A DNA stretch of 64,000 nucleotides from Kribbella sp. NBC_01245 (GCF_036226525.1 NZ_CP108487.1:496001-560000); one strand, 5' to 3'. Shown: positions 28,450-37,207, counted from the first letter of the stretch. The notes: generated by a model not told the origin, from the letters alone. Numbers and translations are program-made.

Positions 28450-29369
28450 TCGTGGCGTTCATCAACGATCACAAAGACCGGTTCGGGGTCGAGCCGATCT
28501 GCCGCGTGCTCACCGAGCATGGCTGCAAGATCGCCCCATCCACCTACTACGACAACCGGAATCGTCAACCCAGTAAGAAGAAACTCCGCGATGCCGAGTT
28601 GATCGCGGTGATCGAGAAGGTCCGCGCCGAGGTCCGGTTCGTGCGGTTGTTCGGAGCCGACAAACTCTGGCTGCATCTGCGTGGCCTGGGCCACGACGTG
28701 GCTCGCTGCACGGTGGAACGATTGATGACCCAGATGGGCATCAGTGGCGTGATCCGCGGCAAGAAGCCACGGACCACCATCGCTGACGAGTCCGCTCACC
28801 GGCCGCCCGATCTGGTCGATCGCCGGTTCGTCGCCTCAGCCCCGAACCGGTTGTGGGTCGCCGACTTCACCTACGTCGCGACCAGGACCGGCACGGTCTA
28901 CGTCGCGCACATCGTGGACGTATTCTCCCGCCGGATCATCGGCTGGAAAGCAGCCACCACGATGACCACACCGCTGGTCCTGGACGCCCTCGAGATGGCG
29001 ATGTGGACCCGCCGAACCGAAGGCACCACCGACCTGACCGGACTGGTCCACCACAACGACGCCGGCACCCAATACACCTCGATCACCTTCACCAAAGCCC
29101 TGCTCAACGCCGGAATCGACGCCTCGGTCGGATCGGTCGGCGACGCCTACGACAACGCCCTGGCCGAGACCCACATGGGCCTCTACAAGTCCGAACTGAT
29201 CCACTCCTACGGCCCCTGGCAAGGCCTCCACGACGTCGAAGCAGCCACCTTGAACTGGGTCCACTGGTTCAACACCGCCCGCCCTCACGGATCGATCCAA
29301 GACCTCACACCGACCCAAGCCGAGCACACTCACTACACTCACCGAACCCGTCTCGCCGAGGCCGGTTAA
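28446..29369 (+). CDS. IS3-family transposase OrfB (rve integrase core)
   Basis: 307 residues from GTG 28446. The DDE triad is intact: WVADFTYV, HNDAGTQY and DNALAETHMGLYK. In this family a fused OrfAB is normally made by -1 frameshifting near the orfA end. No classic A-rich slippery run is obvious here, and the GTGA overlap would also allow coupled re-initiation. Both frames are intact, so the element looks functional. Confidence 0.9.
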   Translation: MIVAFINDHKDRFGVEPICRVLTEHGCKIAPSTYYDNRNRQPSKKKLRDAELIAVIEKVRAEVRFVRLFGADKLWLHLRGLGHDVARCTVERLMTQMGISGVIRGKKPRTTIADESAHRPPDLVDRRFVASAPNRLWVADFTYVATRTGTVYVAHIVDVFSRRIIGWKAATTMTTPLVLDALEMAMWTRRTEGTTDLTGLVHHNDAGTQYTSITFTKALLNAGIDASVGSVGDAYDNALAETHMGLYKSELIHSYGPWQGLHDVEAATLNWVHWFNTARPHGSIQDLTPTQAEHTHYTHRTRLAEAG

Positions 29370-29391
29370 CACCTAACGAAGCCTCCGGACA

Positions 29392-29872
29392 CGCTGGGGC
29401 GGCTCAGACCGTCGCAAGAACGTCCACGGGCGTGCCGCATTCCGCGTCCGGCCGTGGCAGGTGTTTCCACGATCAGACGCGCAATGCGCCTAGCGCCGGT
29501 GGAACCCCGCTGGCACGGTCGGTCGCGGAATGCGGCACGCCTGTGGAAACAGCTACGACGGTCGGACGCGGAATGCGAACGCTGGGGTGGATTTGGGGAT
29601 AACTCTTCCGCGAGGTGCCTTGTTGTGTTTGCATGCGCGCGACATAACGAGGCACCTCGCGGGAGGGGTTTGCACAGATTGGGCTGCAGGTGTGCGGTTC
29701 GGGGGTTGGTGCCGGGGGCTTGGTGTCCACAGGCGGGGGGATTTTGCGTCCGACCGTGGGAGCCGTTTCCACGGGCGTACCGCATTGTGCGTCCGACCGT
29801 GGGAGCCGTTTCCACAGGCGTACCGCATTGTGCGTCCGACCGTGGCAGAGGTCTCCACGGTCGGACGCGAAA
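29392..29872. repeat. 43-bp repeat array and second hairpin unit, right of IS3
   Basis: No gene. 29392-29555 has several inverted and direct copies of the GCGTCCGACC/GCCGCATT words. 29555-29760 is a second copy of the hairpin unit (CCGCGAGGTGCC ... GGCACCTCGCGG, 29608-29663). 29746-29875 is a direct array of 43-base units starting at 29746, 29789 and 29832, the first two nearly identical. Each unit carries a TTTCCACAGG-like word. Confidence 0.75.
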
Positions 29873-30793
29873 TTAGGGGCGGCCGGGGAGGCGGTAGTTG
29901 TTGGCTAGGGCTTGGCCGCGGTGGGGTTTGTAGAGGTCGAAGCCGCGGGAGTCGCATTGGAGGCCGCCGTTGATGCAGTGGCTTACCAGGGCCGCGAGGG
30001 TCTCCGGGTCCCAGGCGTTGAAGAAGTCGTAGTGCCAGGAATAGCCGCGGCCGCTGGCGAGGCGGACCGTGGACATGTCGCCGTCCACTGGGAAGGCGAT
30101 CTTGAACTCGAGCATCGGTACCGGCTTCGGGTGGCTGCTTGGGCACACTCCTTCGACCGGGTAGCGCATGTGGCTCTTGTGATCGGCCGAATCCAGGTTC
30201 ACGCCGTCCCAGCAGCTCGGCGCCTGGTAGCGGATGTTGAGCTGGGTGCCGGCCGGGCAGTTCGCGGGGAAGTCGTAGTTGTGCGCGCTGTCCCCGCACT
30301 CCCACCCTTCGACCCGACCGGGCGCGTTGCGGAAGTCGTCCTGACTGGCCGTCGGACTGCCGACGACATAACGCAGACCCGGCGGGAACGGCCGGACCGT
30401 GGTGTAGTCGAGTACGCCGGACTTGTAGTAGATCGTCTGGTGCCAGGTCTGCTCGATGACCTGGTCTCCCTTGAACATCGTCGGCCACCAGTACGCCGAT
30501 AGGTCGTCGGGATTCCGGCAAGACGTGGCATAAGCGCCAGCCGCGAGCAGTGAGTTGAGAGTGGTGTGGGCATCCGTCGACGTGTTGCCGACGAAGCTGT
30601 GGTCATGGGACGCGCCGGGCATCCCCGGGAAGACGATCGGGTCGTTCGGCGCGCGTTTCGTGACGGTGCAACCGACCTGGAACTCGTGATGCGTCACCTC
30701 GTCGGCGGCCTGGGCCTGACTGGTCAGCCCACCGGCGAGCAAGGTGGCCGCGGTGAAGGCGGCCACGGCTAATGCGGGTTTGAGGCGGAACAC
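29873..30793 (-). CDS. Secreted DUF1996 protein
   Basis: 306 residues. GTG 30793 is chosen because AAGGAG lies five bases upstream, inside a longer frame. Signal peptide ALAVAAFTAATLLAGGLTSQ, then the DUF1996 core: DPIVFPGMPGASHDHSFVGN, SAYWWPTM, NIRYQAPSCWDG, SHMRYPVEGVCPSSHP and WHYDFFNAWDPETLAALV. DUF1996 proteins are exported and common in fungi and actinobacteria near polysaccharide enzymes. The His-rich GASHDHSF could bind metal, but no reaction is established. Shares the control region with the divergent glycoside hydrolase. Confidence 0.85.
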   Translation of the reverse strand: MFRLKPALAVAAFTAATLLAGGLTSQAQAADEVTHHEFQVGCTVTKRAPNDPIVFPGMPGASHDHSFVGNTSTDAHTTLNSLLAAGAYATSCRNPDDLSAYWWPTMFKGDQVIEQTWHQTIYYKSGVLDYTTVRPFPPGLRYVVGSPTASQDDFRNAPGRVEGWECGDSAHNYDFPANCPAGTQLNIRYQAPSCWDGVNLDSADHKSHMRYPVEGVCPSSHPKPVPMLEFKIAFPVDGDMSTVRLASGRGYSWHYDFFNAWDPETLAALVSHCINGGLQCDSRGFDLYKPHRGQALANNYRLPGRP

Positions 30794-30854
30794 GGATCTC
30801 CTTTCCAAGGCAGAATCCGCGGGTAAGTGGTGCTGCCCGCGATGATCGAATCAT

Positions 30855-30870
30855 CGGAGAGCGCTCTCTG
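30855..30870. promoter_or_regulatory. LacI-type operator, site 1
   Basis: CGGAGAGCGCTCTCTG containing the perfect 12-base palindrome GAGAGCGCTCTC (30857-30868), 62 bases upstream of the DUF1996 start. Confidence 0.7.
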
Positions 30871-30978
30871 AGCGTCCACAGTCGACCCGCCCCAGCCCGC
30901 TGTCAAGGGCCCGCCACGGTTCCGGAACCGTCGCCGACCGTTGACAGCAGCCACCGAGCAGGTGAATATCGGTGCCAC

Positions 30979-30994
30979 CGGAGAGCGCTCTCTG
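30979..30994. promoter_or_regulatory. LacI-type operator, site 2
   Basis: Same 16 bases, CGGAGAGCGCTCTCTG (core 30981-30992), 30 bases upstream of the glycoside hydrolase start. The CG-centred palindrome is typical of LacI/GalR regulators, and a LacI gene follows downstream. Confidence 0.7.
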
Positions 30995-31023
30995 ACCCGC
31001 CTCTCCACCCGAGGAGTCACCCG

Positions 31024-33159
31024 ATGAAACGCCCGTCAACCGGCCCAAGGGCCCTGCTGGCCATGGTGATACTGCTGGCCGGCAGCGTCGTGCTCACCGC
31101 TCCACCGGCTCAGGCCGCTGAGCTGCTGTCCCAAGGCAAACCCGCGACCGCTTCCTCCAGCGAAGGAGCGGGTACGGCGCCAGCTGCTGCCGTCGACGGT
31201 GATACCGGCACCCGCTGGGCAAGTTCGTGGGCCGACGGCCAGTGGATCCAGATCGACCTCGGCTCCGCCGCGGACCTCACTCAGGCGGTGTTGCGCTGGG
31301 AGACCGCTCATGCGACCGCCTACCGCATCGAGGTGTCCAGCGACGGGCAGAGCTGGACACCTGCCTACGCCACCACTGATGGTCACGGCGGGTCCGAGGT
31401 TGTCCCACTCACCGGCAACGGGCGCTACGTCCGGCTGACCGGCGTCCAGCGCTCCAGCGGCTACGGCATCTCGCTGTGGGAGTTCGAGGTGCACGGAACT
31501 GCGGGCCAAGGGCAACCATCCGGTCCGGGTGTGACCAAGGTGACCGGTGCCCAGGGCAACTGGCAGCTCCAGGTCGACGGCGCGCCGTTCCAGATCAAGG
31601 GTTTGACCTGGGGACCGGCCAACACCGATGCTCCGCAGCACCTGCCCGGTCTGAAGGCGGCAGGCGTCAACACCGTACGGACGTGGGGCACCGATGGCTC
31701 GACCCTGCCCTTGCTCGACGCGGCCGCGGCCAACGGGATGAAGGTGATCAACGGCTTCTGGCTCCAGCCTGGTGGTGGTCCCGGTAGCGGTGGTTGCGTC
31801 AACTACGTGACGGATACGACGTACAAGACGACGATGCTCGGCGAGATCCGTCGCTGGAGTGCGGAGTACAAGAACCACCCGGGCGTGCTGATGTGGAGTG
31901 TCGGCAATGAGTCCGTGCTCGGCTTGCAGAACTGCTACTCCGGTGCGGAGCTCGAGAACCAGCGCATCGCGTACGCCAAGTTCGTGAACGAGGGCGCCCG
32001 AGCGATCCACGAGACCGACCCGAACCACCCGGTCACCTCGACCGACGCGTGGACCGGCGCCTGGCCGTACTTCAAGCAGTACACGCCAGACCTCGACCTG
32101 CTCGCGGTCAACTCGTACGGCAACATCTGCCAGGTCAAGCAGGACTGGGTGAACGGCAACTACACCAAGCCGTACATCGTCACCGAAGCCGGTCCGGCCG
32201 GTGAGTGGGAAGTGCCGGATGACGTCAACGGCGTACCGGATGAGCCGACCGACGTGCAGAAGCGTGACGGTTACACGCAGGCCTGGAACTGCGTGGTCGG
32301 GCATTCCGGAGTGGCGCTCGGCGCGACGTTGTTCCACTACGGCAACGAGAACGACTTCGGCGCGGTCTGGTTCAACATCGCGCCCGCGGGGGAGAAGCGC
32401 CTCGGCTACTACGCGATCCGGCAGGCGTACAGCGGTCAGACCAGCGGCAACCGGCCGCCGGTCATCACCGGGATGAACCTCAGCAAGGTCACCGACGTAC
32501 CGGCGGGTGGCACGTTCACGGTCGGCGTCAGCGTCAGCGATCCGGACGGCGATCCGCTCAGCTACGAGTTCCGGTACGGCGGCAAGTACGTCGACGGCTC
32601 GGGCGCTTTGCCGGTCACGAGTCATACCGGTTCGGGGCCGTTCACCCTCACGGCGCCGGAGCGACTTGGCGTATGGAAGGTGTACGTCTACGTCCGCGAT
32701 GGCCGGGGGAACGTCGGGATCGAGACCAAGTCGTTCCGGGTCGTGCCGCCGACCGTGCCTGGGACCAACGTCGCGCTCAACAAGCCGACCACGGCGTCGT
32801 CCGAGCAGTTGGTCGGGCCGGGAGCGCCTTATTTCGCGAGGCTTGCGACCGATGGCAACATCACCACGCGATGGGCGAGTGACTGGGCGGACCCGCAATG
32901 GTTGCAGGTCGACCTCGGCCAGGTGACGTCGTTCAACCGGATCCAGTTGGTGTGGGAACCGGCGTTTGGCAAGGCGTACGAGATCCAGGTGTCCGACAAC
33001 GGCAGCGACTGGCGGCCGATCTACTCGACCACCACGGCCAATGGTGGCGTGGATGACCTGGTCGTGTCGGGCTCCGGGCGTTATGTCCGGCTGCACGCGA
33101 CTCAGCGTGGGACGGCGTGGGGCTACTCGCTGTTCGAGTTCGGGATCTACAAGCCGTGA
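31024..33159 (+). CDS. Secreted glycoside hydrolase (clan GH-A TIM barrel) with two CBM32-like domains
   Basis: 711 residues. Signal peptide 1-34. F5/8 type C (CBM32-like) domains at about 36-160 and 585-710 share GTRWASSWAD / TTRWASDWAD, QWIQIDLG / QWLQVDLG and GRYVRL. Between them is a GH2/GH5-type barrel (about 175-480): GMKVINGFWLQ, the acid/base Glu in VLMWSVGNESV, and the nucleophile Glu in PYIVTEAGPAGEWE. A cadherin/PKD-like Ig domain (about 490-580) joins the barrel to the second lectin. Probably cuts a beta-linked polysaccharide outside the cell. Controlled through the operator 30 bases upstream, with the LacI regulator just downstream. Confidence 0.85.
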   Translation: MKRPSTGPRALLAMVILLAGSVVLTAPPAQAAELLSQGKPATASSSEGAGTAPAAAVDGDTGTRWASSWADGQWIQIDLGSAADLTQAVLRWETAHATAYRIEVSSDGQSWTPAYATTDGHGGSEVVPLTGNGRYVRLTGVQRSSGYGISLWEFEVHGTAGQGQPSGPGVTKVTGAQGNWQLQVDGAPFQIKGLTWGPANTDAPQHLPGLKAAGVNTVRTWGTDGSTLPLLDAAAANGMKVINGFWLQPGGGPGSGGCVNYVTDTTYKTTMLGEIRRWSAEYKNHPGVLMWSVGNESVLGLQNCYSGAELENQRIAYAKFVNEGARAIHETDPNHPVTSTDAWTGAWPYFKQYTPDLDLLAVNSYGNICQVKQDWVNGNYTKPYIVTEAGPAGEWEVPDDVNGVPDEPTDVQKRDGYTQAWNCVVGHSGVALGATLFHYGNENDFGAVWFNIAPAGEKRLGYYAIRQAYSGQTSGNRPPVITGMNLSKVTDVPAGGTFTVGVSVSDPDGDPLSYEFRYGGKYVDGSGALPVTSHTGSGPFTLTAPERLGVWKVYVYVRDGRGNVGIETKSFRVVPPTVPGTNVALNKPTTASSEQLVGPGAPYFARLATDGNITTRWASDWADPQWLQVDLGQVTSFNRIQLVWEPAFGKAYEIQVSDNGSDWRPIYSTTTANGGVDDLVVSGSGRYVRLHATQRGTAWGYSLFEFGIYKP

Positions 33160-33178
33160 CGCCGTACGATCCGGTGTC

Positions 33179-34207
33179 ATGACCGACCGTCCGCAGCAGG
33201 CTGTTCGCACCCCCACCCTGGAGGATGTCGCCAGGGTGGCGGGTGTGTCCCGCGCGACCGTCTCCCGGGTGATCAACGGCGTCGACACCGTCGATGTCGC
33301 GCTCCGGGAGGTGGTGCGCGAGGCCGTGGCGGCCACTGGTTACACGCCGAACCGGGCCGCGCGTTCGCTGGTCACCAAGCGCACGGGCTCGATCGCGTTG
33401 GTCGTGTCCGGTGCGGAGCGGTCGTCCGAGCAGGTCTTCGGCGACCCCTTCTTCGGCCGGGTCACCGCCGGCGTGGTGCGATACCTGCGTACCCTCGGCA
33501 TCCACCCGGCGCTGCTGCTCGCGGACTCGGATCAGGCCCGCGCGCAGGCCGTGAGTTTTGTCGGCCAAGGCAACGCCGATGGCGCGTTACTGGTCTCGAT
33601 TCACCCGGCTGATCCGTTGCCGCGGTTGTTCGTCGAGCAGGGTCTGCCGGCGGTGTTGTTCGCCCGGCCGTCCGAACCGGTCCCGGTCAGTTACGTCGAT
33701 CTCGCGCACGAGGCCGGCGCTGCGCTGGCCGCGGATCGGCTGGCCTCCCGTGGCTGCCGCCGGGTGGTGAGCATCGCCGGTCCGGCGGATCTACCGGCCG
33801 CGCAGGATCGGCTCACCGGCTTCCGGCAGACGATGGCCCGGCACGGCCATCCGTACGTACCAGTTGCCGAGGGCAACTTTACGGTCGAGAGCGGCGAACT
33901 GGCGATGGAGCGGTTGCTCGAGTCGACGCCGGACCTCGATGGTGTGTTCGCCGCCAACGACATGATGGCCCTCGGCGCACTGCGGGCGTTGCGGCAGCGC
34001 GGCCGCCGGGTGCCGGACGACGTGGCCGTGATCGGGTTCGACGACAGCTCGCCCGCGGAAGGCGCGCGGTTGACCTCGGTGGCGCAGCCGATCGAGGAGA
34101 TGGCGGCCGAGATGGCCCGGCTGCTGCTTCGGCACATCGAGGACCCGACCGGGCCGCCGACCTCAGTGATCTTCGACCCGGTCTTGGTCACCCGCGATAC
34201 CGCCTAA
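33179..34207 (+). CDS. LacI/GalR-family transcriptional regulator
   Basis: 342 residues. ATG 33179 begins 20 bases after the hydrolase stop. HTH TLEDVARVAGVSRATVSRVING and hinge VDTVDVALREVVREAVAATGY are canonical, followed by a periplasmic-binding-protein-like effector domain (GSIALVVSGAER, DGVFAANDMMALGALRAL, VIGFDDSSPA). Most likely represses its own region by binding the two GAGAGCGCTCTC sites at 30857 and 30981 until an oligosaccharide binds. Confidence 0.92.
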   Translation: MTDRPQQAVRTPTLEDVARVAGVSRATVSRVINGVDTVDVALREVVREAVAATGYTPNRAARSLVTKRTGSIALVVSGAERSSEQVFGDPFFGRVTAGVVRYLRTLGIHPALLLADSDQARAQAVSFVGQGNADGALLVSIHPADPLPRLFVEQGLPAVLFARPSEPVPVSYVDLAHEAGAALAADRLASRGCRRVVSIAGPADLPAAQDRLTGFRQTMARHGHPYVPVAEGNFTVESGELAMERLLESTPDLDGVFAANDMMALGALRALRQRGRRVPDDVAVIGFDDSSPAEGARLTSVAQPIEEMAAEMARLLLRHIEDPTGPPTSVIFDPVLVTRDTA

Positions 34208-34225
34208 CAGCTATGGGCCTAACGA

Positions 34226-35533
34226 TCAGCAGCGATGGGGCGGCTTGCTGAAGGTCGTATTACTGGGATTGGCCACGTAGTAGTCGGTCACCCAGGAGCC
34301 GTCGTCCAGACGGTCCCACACCGACGTGGTGCCGACCTTGGTGCCCGCACGCTGGCAGACGACCCACGCGAGCGAGCCCACCGGCAACGACCCCAGCGAG
34401 CTGTACGACGTACCCGGGCCGGAGCGTTTCGTCAGGCCGTCAATGGTCGTCTGGTACGGGTAAGTGCAACGCGGTAGCCACGAGGTGTAGCCGGTGTTCG
34501 ACTGGGTGTTGACGATGTAGTCGGTGATGTAGGCGCCACTGGTCAGCCTGTTCCACACGCTCGTGGTGCCGACCTTGGTCCCCGTCACTTGGCAGATGAC
34601 TCTGACGACGCTGCCGGGTTGGTAGGTGGTGACGGCGGGATAGCTCAGCGACGGACCTGTACGCGATGCGACCGGGCTGCCGGACGTCATCGTGTAGTTG
34701 TACGCCACCGTTGCCACTGGTGAGTCGAAGTTGTCGCTGTCGATGTTGAGGGTTACGCCGTTCCAGGTCTCGTTGTGGTCGCCTCGGTACTGCTTGGCCC
34801 GCTGGTGGTTCGCCCACTTGCTGTTGGCAATACCGGGCCATCCGGTCAGTGCCGAGCTGAGGTCCCACCTGGCGATCCAGAGCGCGTCTGGTCGCGCGTA
34901 GCTGGTTGAGTTGTACGCGAGGCTCAGGTGCTGCGCTCCGGAGTTCTGGTGGGCGTAGATGCCCGAGAGGTACCCCTGGCGGTGTAGCTCTTTGGTCCAA
35001 CTGGAGAGGTAGCGAAGGACCACGGCCTGGCATGACGCGTCACTCGCGTCGTAGTGCTCCATGTCGCCATAGATCGCACTGCCGGGTAGAAGACCTAGTG
35101 CCTTCGCCTTGGCGATAGCGTCGGCTGCGGACGCCGTACCTTGTGCTGCTGCTTGTGAGCCGGTGATCTCGGTGGCGTTTGCCCGGAACGTACAAGGCGC
35201 CTGCCGGCCCATGTAGATCGGTATAAGTCGCCATCCGAGCCGGGAGACCGTGTTGACCCAGCTGGCAGTCAGTTGCGGCTGGGCGCACGTGCGGTTCGGT
35301 CCGCCGATGTAGATGCCTACACCCCGATAGGGCGAGGCCTTCCAGGCGGAGAGCTGGGAGACGGTCGGTGCCGCACAGGTGTCGAACGCGAGCCCCGTAA
35401 GACGCGTCGCGGAAGAGCCGTTGGGGTAACCCACGGAAGTTGCCGGCTCGGCGGCGGCCGGAGTGGTGAGGCCGAGAGCCAGCGCGCAGGCCGCGGCGGC
35501 GAGTGCCACCGGCCGAATAAAACGTGTGCGCAT
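34226..35533 (-). CDS. Secreted DUF1906 protein with two SH3-like repeats
   Basis: 435 residues. Signal peptide (PVALAAAACALALGLTTPAAA). DUF1906 barrel about 45-270 (FDTCAAPTVSQLSAWKAS, GVGIYIGGPNRTCAQPQ, YGDMEHYDASDASC, AKQYRGDHNETWNGV), closely parallel to the gene at 2078. The C-terminus holds two bacterial SH3-like modules (about 285-350 and 360-425), each ending GTKVGTTSVWxRL...TDY. Bacterial SH3 modules usually bind cell wall peptides, so this paralogue probably acts on peptidoglycan. It ends 19 bases from the convergent LacI gene. Confidence 0.82.
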   Translation of the reverse strand: MRTRFIRPVALAAAACALALGLTTPAAAEPATSVGYPNGSSATRLTGLAFDTCAAPTVSQLSAWKASPYRGVGIYIGGPNRTCAQPQLTASWVNTVSRLGWRLIPIYMGRQAPCTFRANATEITGSQAAAQGTASAADAIAKAKALGLLPGSAIYGDMEHYDASDASCQAVVLRYLSSWTKELHRQGYLSGIYAHQNSGAQHLSLAYNSTSYARPDALWIARWDLSSALTGWPGIANSKWANHQRAKQYRGDHNETWNGVTLNIDSDNFDSPVATVAYNYTMTSGSPVASRTGPSLSYPAVTTYQPGSVVRVICQVTGTKVGTTSVWNRLTSGAYITDYIVNTQSNTGYTSWLPRCTYPYQTTIDGLTKRSGPGTSYSSLGSLPVGSLAWVVCQRAGTKVGTTSVWDRLDDGSWVTDYYVANPSNTTFSKPPHRC

Positions 35534-35594
35534 GCCTCAAGATCCCACCGCGCCCGACCGCCGTCCAGAGCGAAAAACGCCGCCGACCAGAGTG

Positions 35595-36305
35595 CTAGCC
35601 GGTCGGGGGCCGCGGGCTTCGATAGGGGCCGGTGCCGAGGCGATCGCGGACCTCGCCGAAGTGCGTGTGCACGGCCTGTTCGGCCTGGTCGGCGTCGCCG
35701 GATCCGATCGCGTCGATCACCCGCTGATGCCGCGCCGCGGTCTCGTCGGGTGACGTGGTCAGGGTCTCGAGATCGGTCTCGACGGCCCGATAGACGTCCC
35801 AGAACAGGCCGACAAGCTCGCGCGCCAACGGGACTCCGGCGGCATCGCAGATGTGCTCGTGGAACTCGCGGTCCGCGGTGGCCGCGTCCTGGCCCTCGAC
35901 GCGCATCCGTTCAACGCAGCCGGACAGCTTCTGCCGCAGCTCGTCACTGTTGGTGCGGGCGACGCGGCGGGTGAGTTCGGTCTCCAGGATCTCCCGGATC
36001 TCGAGCAGCTCGCTGAGCCGTTCGGTGCTGCTGCCGGACAATCGTGTGCGGAACAGCAACCACGGGTGCAACGCCGCCGAGCTGGCTGAGCCGACGAAGG
36101 TGCCGTAGCCGTGCCGGATCTCGACGATCCCCAGCGCCTGCAGGGCTTTGAGGGACTCCCGCACCGAGTTGCGGCTGACCTGGAAGTCGGCCATCAGCAC
36201 GTTCTCGGCAGGCAGGGGAGCGCCGGGCTCCAGGTTGCGCTCGATGATCAGGTCGGCGATCGCGTTGGCGAGCTCATCACTGCGTTTCGGCCGTGTCACT
36301 GCCAC
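35595..36305 (-). CDS. GntR-family regulator (FadR-like), second of a pair
   Basis: 236 residues. GTG 36305 has GGGAG six bases upstream. N-terminal winged HTH (LPAENVLMADFQVSRNSVRESLKALQALGIVEIRHGYGTFVG) with a FadR/FCD C-terminal domain that carries the metal/effector ligands in EFHEHICDAAG and ARHQRVIDAI. Its start overlaps the stop of the previous GntR gene by one base, so the two are co-translated. FCD regulators commonly sense carboxylated sugars or acids. Confidence 0.88.
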   Translation of the reverse strand: MAVTRPKRSDELANAIADLIIERNLEPGAPLPAENVLMADFQVSRNSVRESLKALQALGIVEIRHGYGTFVGSASSAALHPWLLFRTRLSGSSTERLSELLEIREILETELTRRVARTNSDELRQKLSGCVERMRVEGQDAATADREFHEHICDAAGVPLARELVGLFWDVYRAVETDLETLTTSPDETAARHQRVIDAIGSGDADQAEQAVHTHFGEVRDRLGTGPYRSPRPPTG

Positions 36306-37060
36306 TACGCACTCCCGCTCTTCCCGTCCGGCATCTCGCACATGCTAGTCGGAGGCGAAGCGAGTCGGTGCCGGACACCAGCGAAGTGCGCGGCCATCGC
36401 GGTCGCGGTCGCGGCGGGATCGGCTGCGGCGATCGCCGCGTAGATGGCTCGGTGCCGCTGCAGGGTCGCTATCGGTGGCTCCGTCGCCGGCGCCAGCTCG
36501 TGCTCGATCTGGTGGAACGTGTCCCAGAACGCGCCGAGCAGCCGACTGACCAGCGTGTTGCCGAGCGGCCGGAACAACACCTCGTGGAAGAGCCGGTCGA
36601 CAGCGGGGGAGATCCGGCCGGCCCTGGCCTCCTGCTCCATCGTCTCGAGCACCTGGCCGAGCTCCCGCAGATCGGGTCCCTGCTCCCGAATGATCATCCG
36701 CTGCGCCAGACCCGACTCCAGGGCCTCCCGGACCTCGGTCAGCTCGGCCAGACCGCTCCGCCCGTCCCGCAGCGTGATCCGGGTGTGGAACGTCAGCTCG
36801 TCCACGAGCGCGCCGAGCGACATCTTGCCGACGTACATGCCTCGGCCGCGGCGTACCTCCACGATCCCGACGGCCTGCAGCGCCTTGATCGCCTCGCGGA
36901 CCGAGTTCCGGCCGACGTTCAGCCGGGTGGCCAGCTCGGCCTCGGTGGGCATCGCATCACCCGCGGACAGGTCCAGCCGCAGGATCAGCTCCTTGATCTG
37001 GTCCTGCAACAACTGGGTGCCGCCGGATCGCGTCGGCGGACCGGATGAAAGCTCAGCCAT
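36305..37060 (-). CDS. GntR-family regulator (FadR-like), first of a pair
   Basis: 251 residues. Start at 37060 with GGAGGAAG upstream. HTH MPTEAELATRLNVGRNSVREAIKALQAVGIVEVRRGRGMYVG; FCD domain with DRLFHEVLFRPLGN and LQRHRAIYAAI. It is homologous to the following gene along its full length. Divergent from the peptide/sugar ABC operon, so it likely controls that operon. An 806-residue frame extends upstream of this start, but that part is antisense to the transporter gene. Confidence 0.88.
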   Translation of the reverse strand: MAELSSGPPTRSGGTQLLQDQIKELILRLDLSAGDAMPTEAELATRLNVGRNSVREAIKALQAVGIVEVRRGRGMYVGKMSLGALVDELTFHTRITLRDGRSGLAELTEVREALESGLAQRMIIREQGPDLRELGQVLETMEQEARAGRISPAVDRLFHEVLFRPLGNTLVSRLLGAFWDTFHQIEHELAPATEPPIATLQRHRAIYAAIAAADPAATATAMAAHFAGVRHRLASPPTSMCEMPDGKSGSA

Positions 37061-37084
37061 CAGCACTTCCTCCGCTGCGGAGTC

Positions 37085-37175
37085 TTGACCGAAATGGGGA
37101 CAGCCTCCTAAGGTCGGCGAACGTAGGACGTAGGACGTGGGATGTGGGACAACCCACAACCTACCCGCTACGAAG
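37085..37175 (+). promoter_or_regulatory. Promoter and operator-like repeats of the dipeptide-type ABC operon
   Basis: TTGACC (37085-37090), 18-base spacer, TAAGGT (37109-37114). Just downstream are 7-base iterations (ACGTAGG twice, ACGTGGG, ATGTGGG), then the perfect palindrome TGTGGGacaaCCCACA (37143-37158) and further CCTACC. Position between divergent GntR and ABC genes suggests a GntR binding site. Confidence 0.5.
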
Positions 37176-37207
37176 CGCAACCAACATCCCCTGTCGCTGG
37201 AGGCATC

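Larger units (their letters stand above)
28093..29391 (+). mobile_element. IS3-family insertion sequence
   Basis: 1299 bases. Imperfect terminal repeats start TGTCTGGAGACTTCAT on the left and, on the complement of the right end, TGTCCGGAGGCTTCGT. It carries orfA and orfB. It was inserted into the 43-bp repeat block. A clear 3-base target duplication is not visible. Confidence 0.85.

Noticed and set aside
29392-29875. Replication origin suggested by TCCACA words
   Set aside because: No dnaA, dnaN, gyr or par genes are near, and the words are locked inside 43-bp repeats. Kept only as a speculative DnaA-titration idea.
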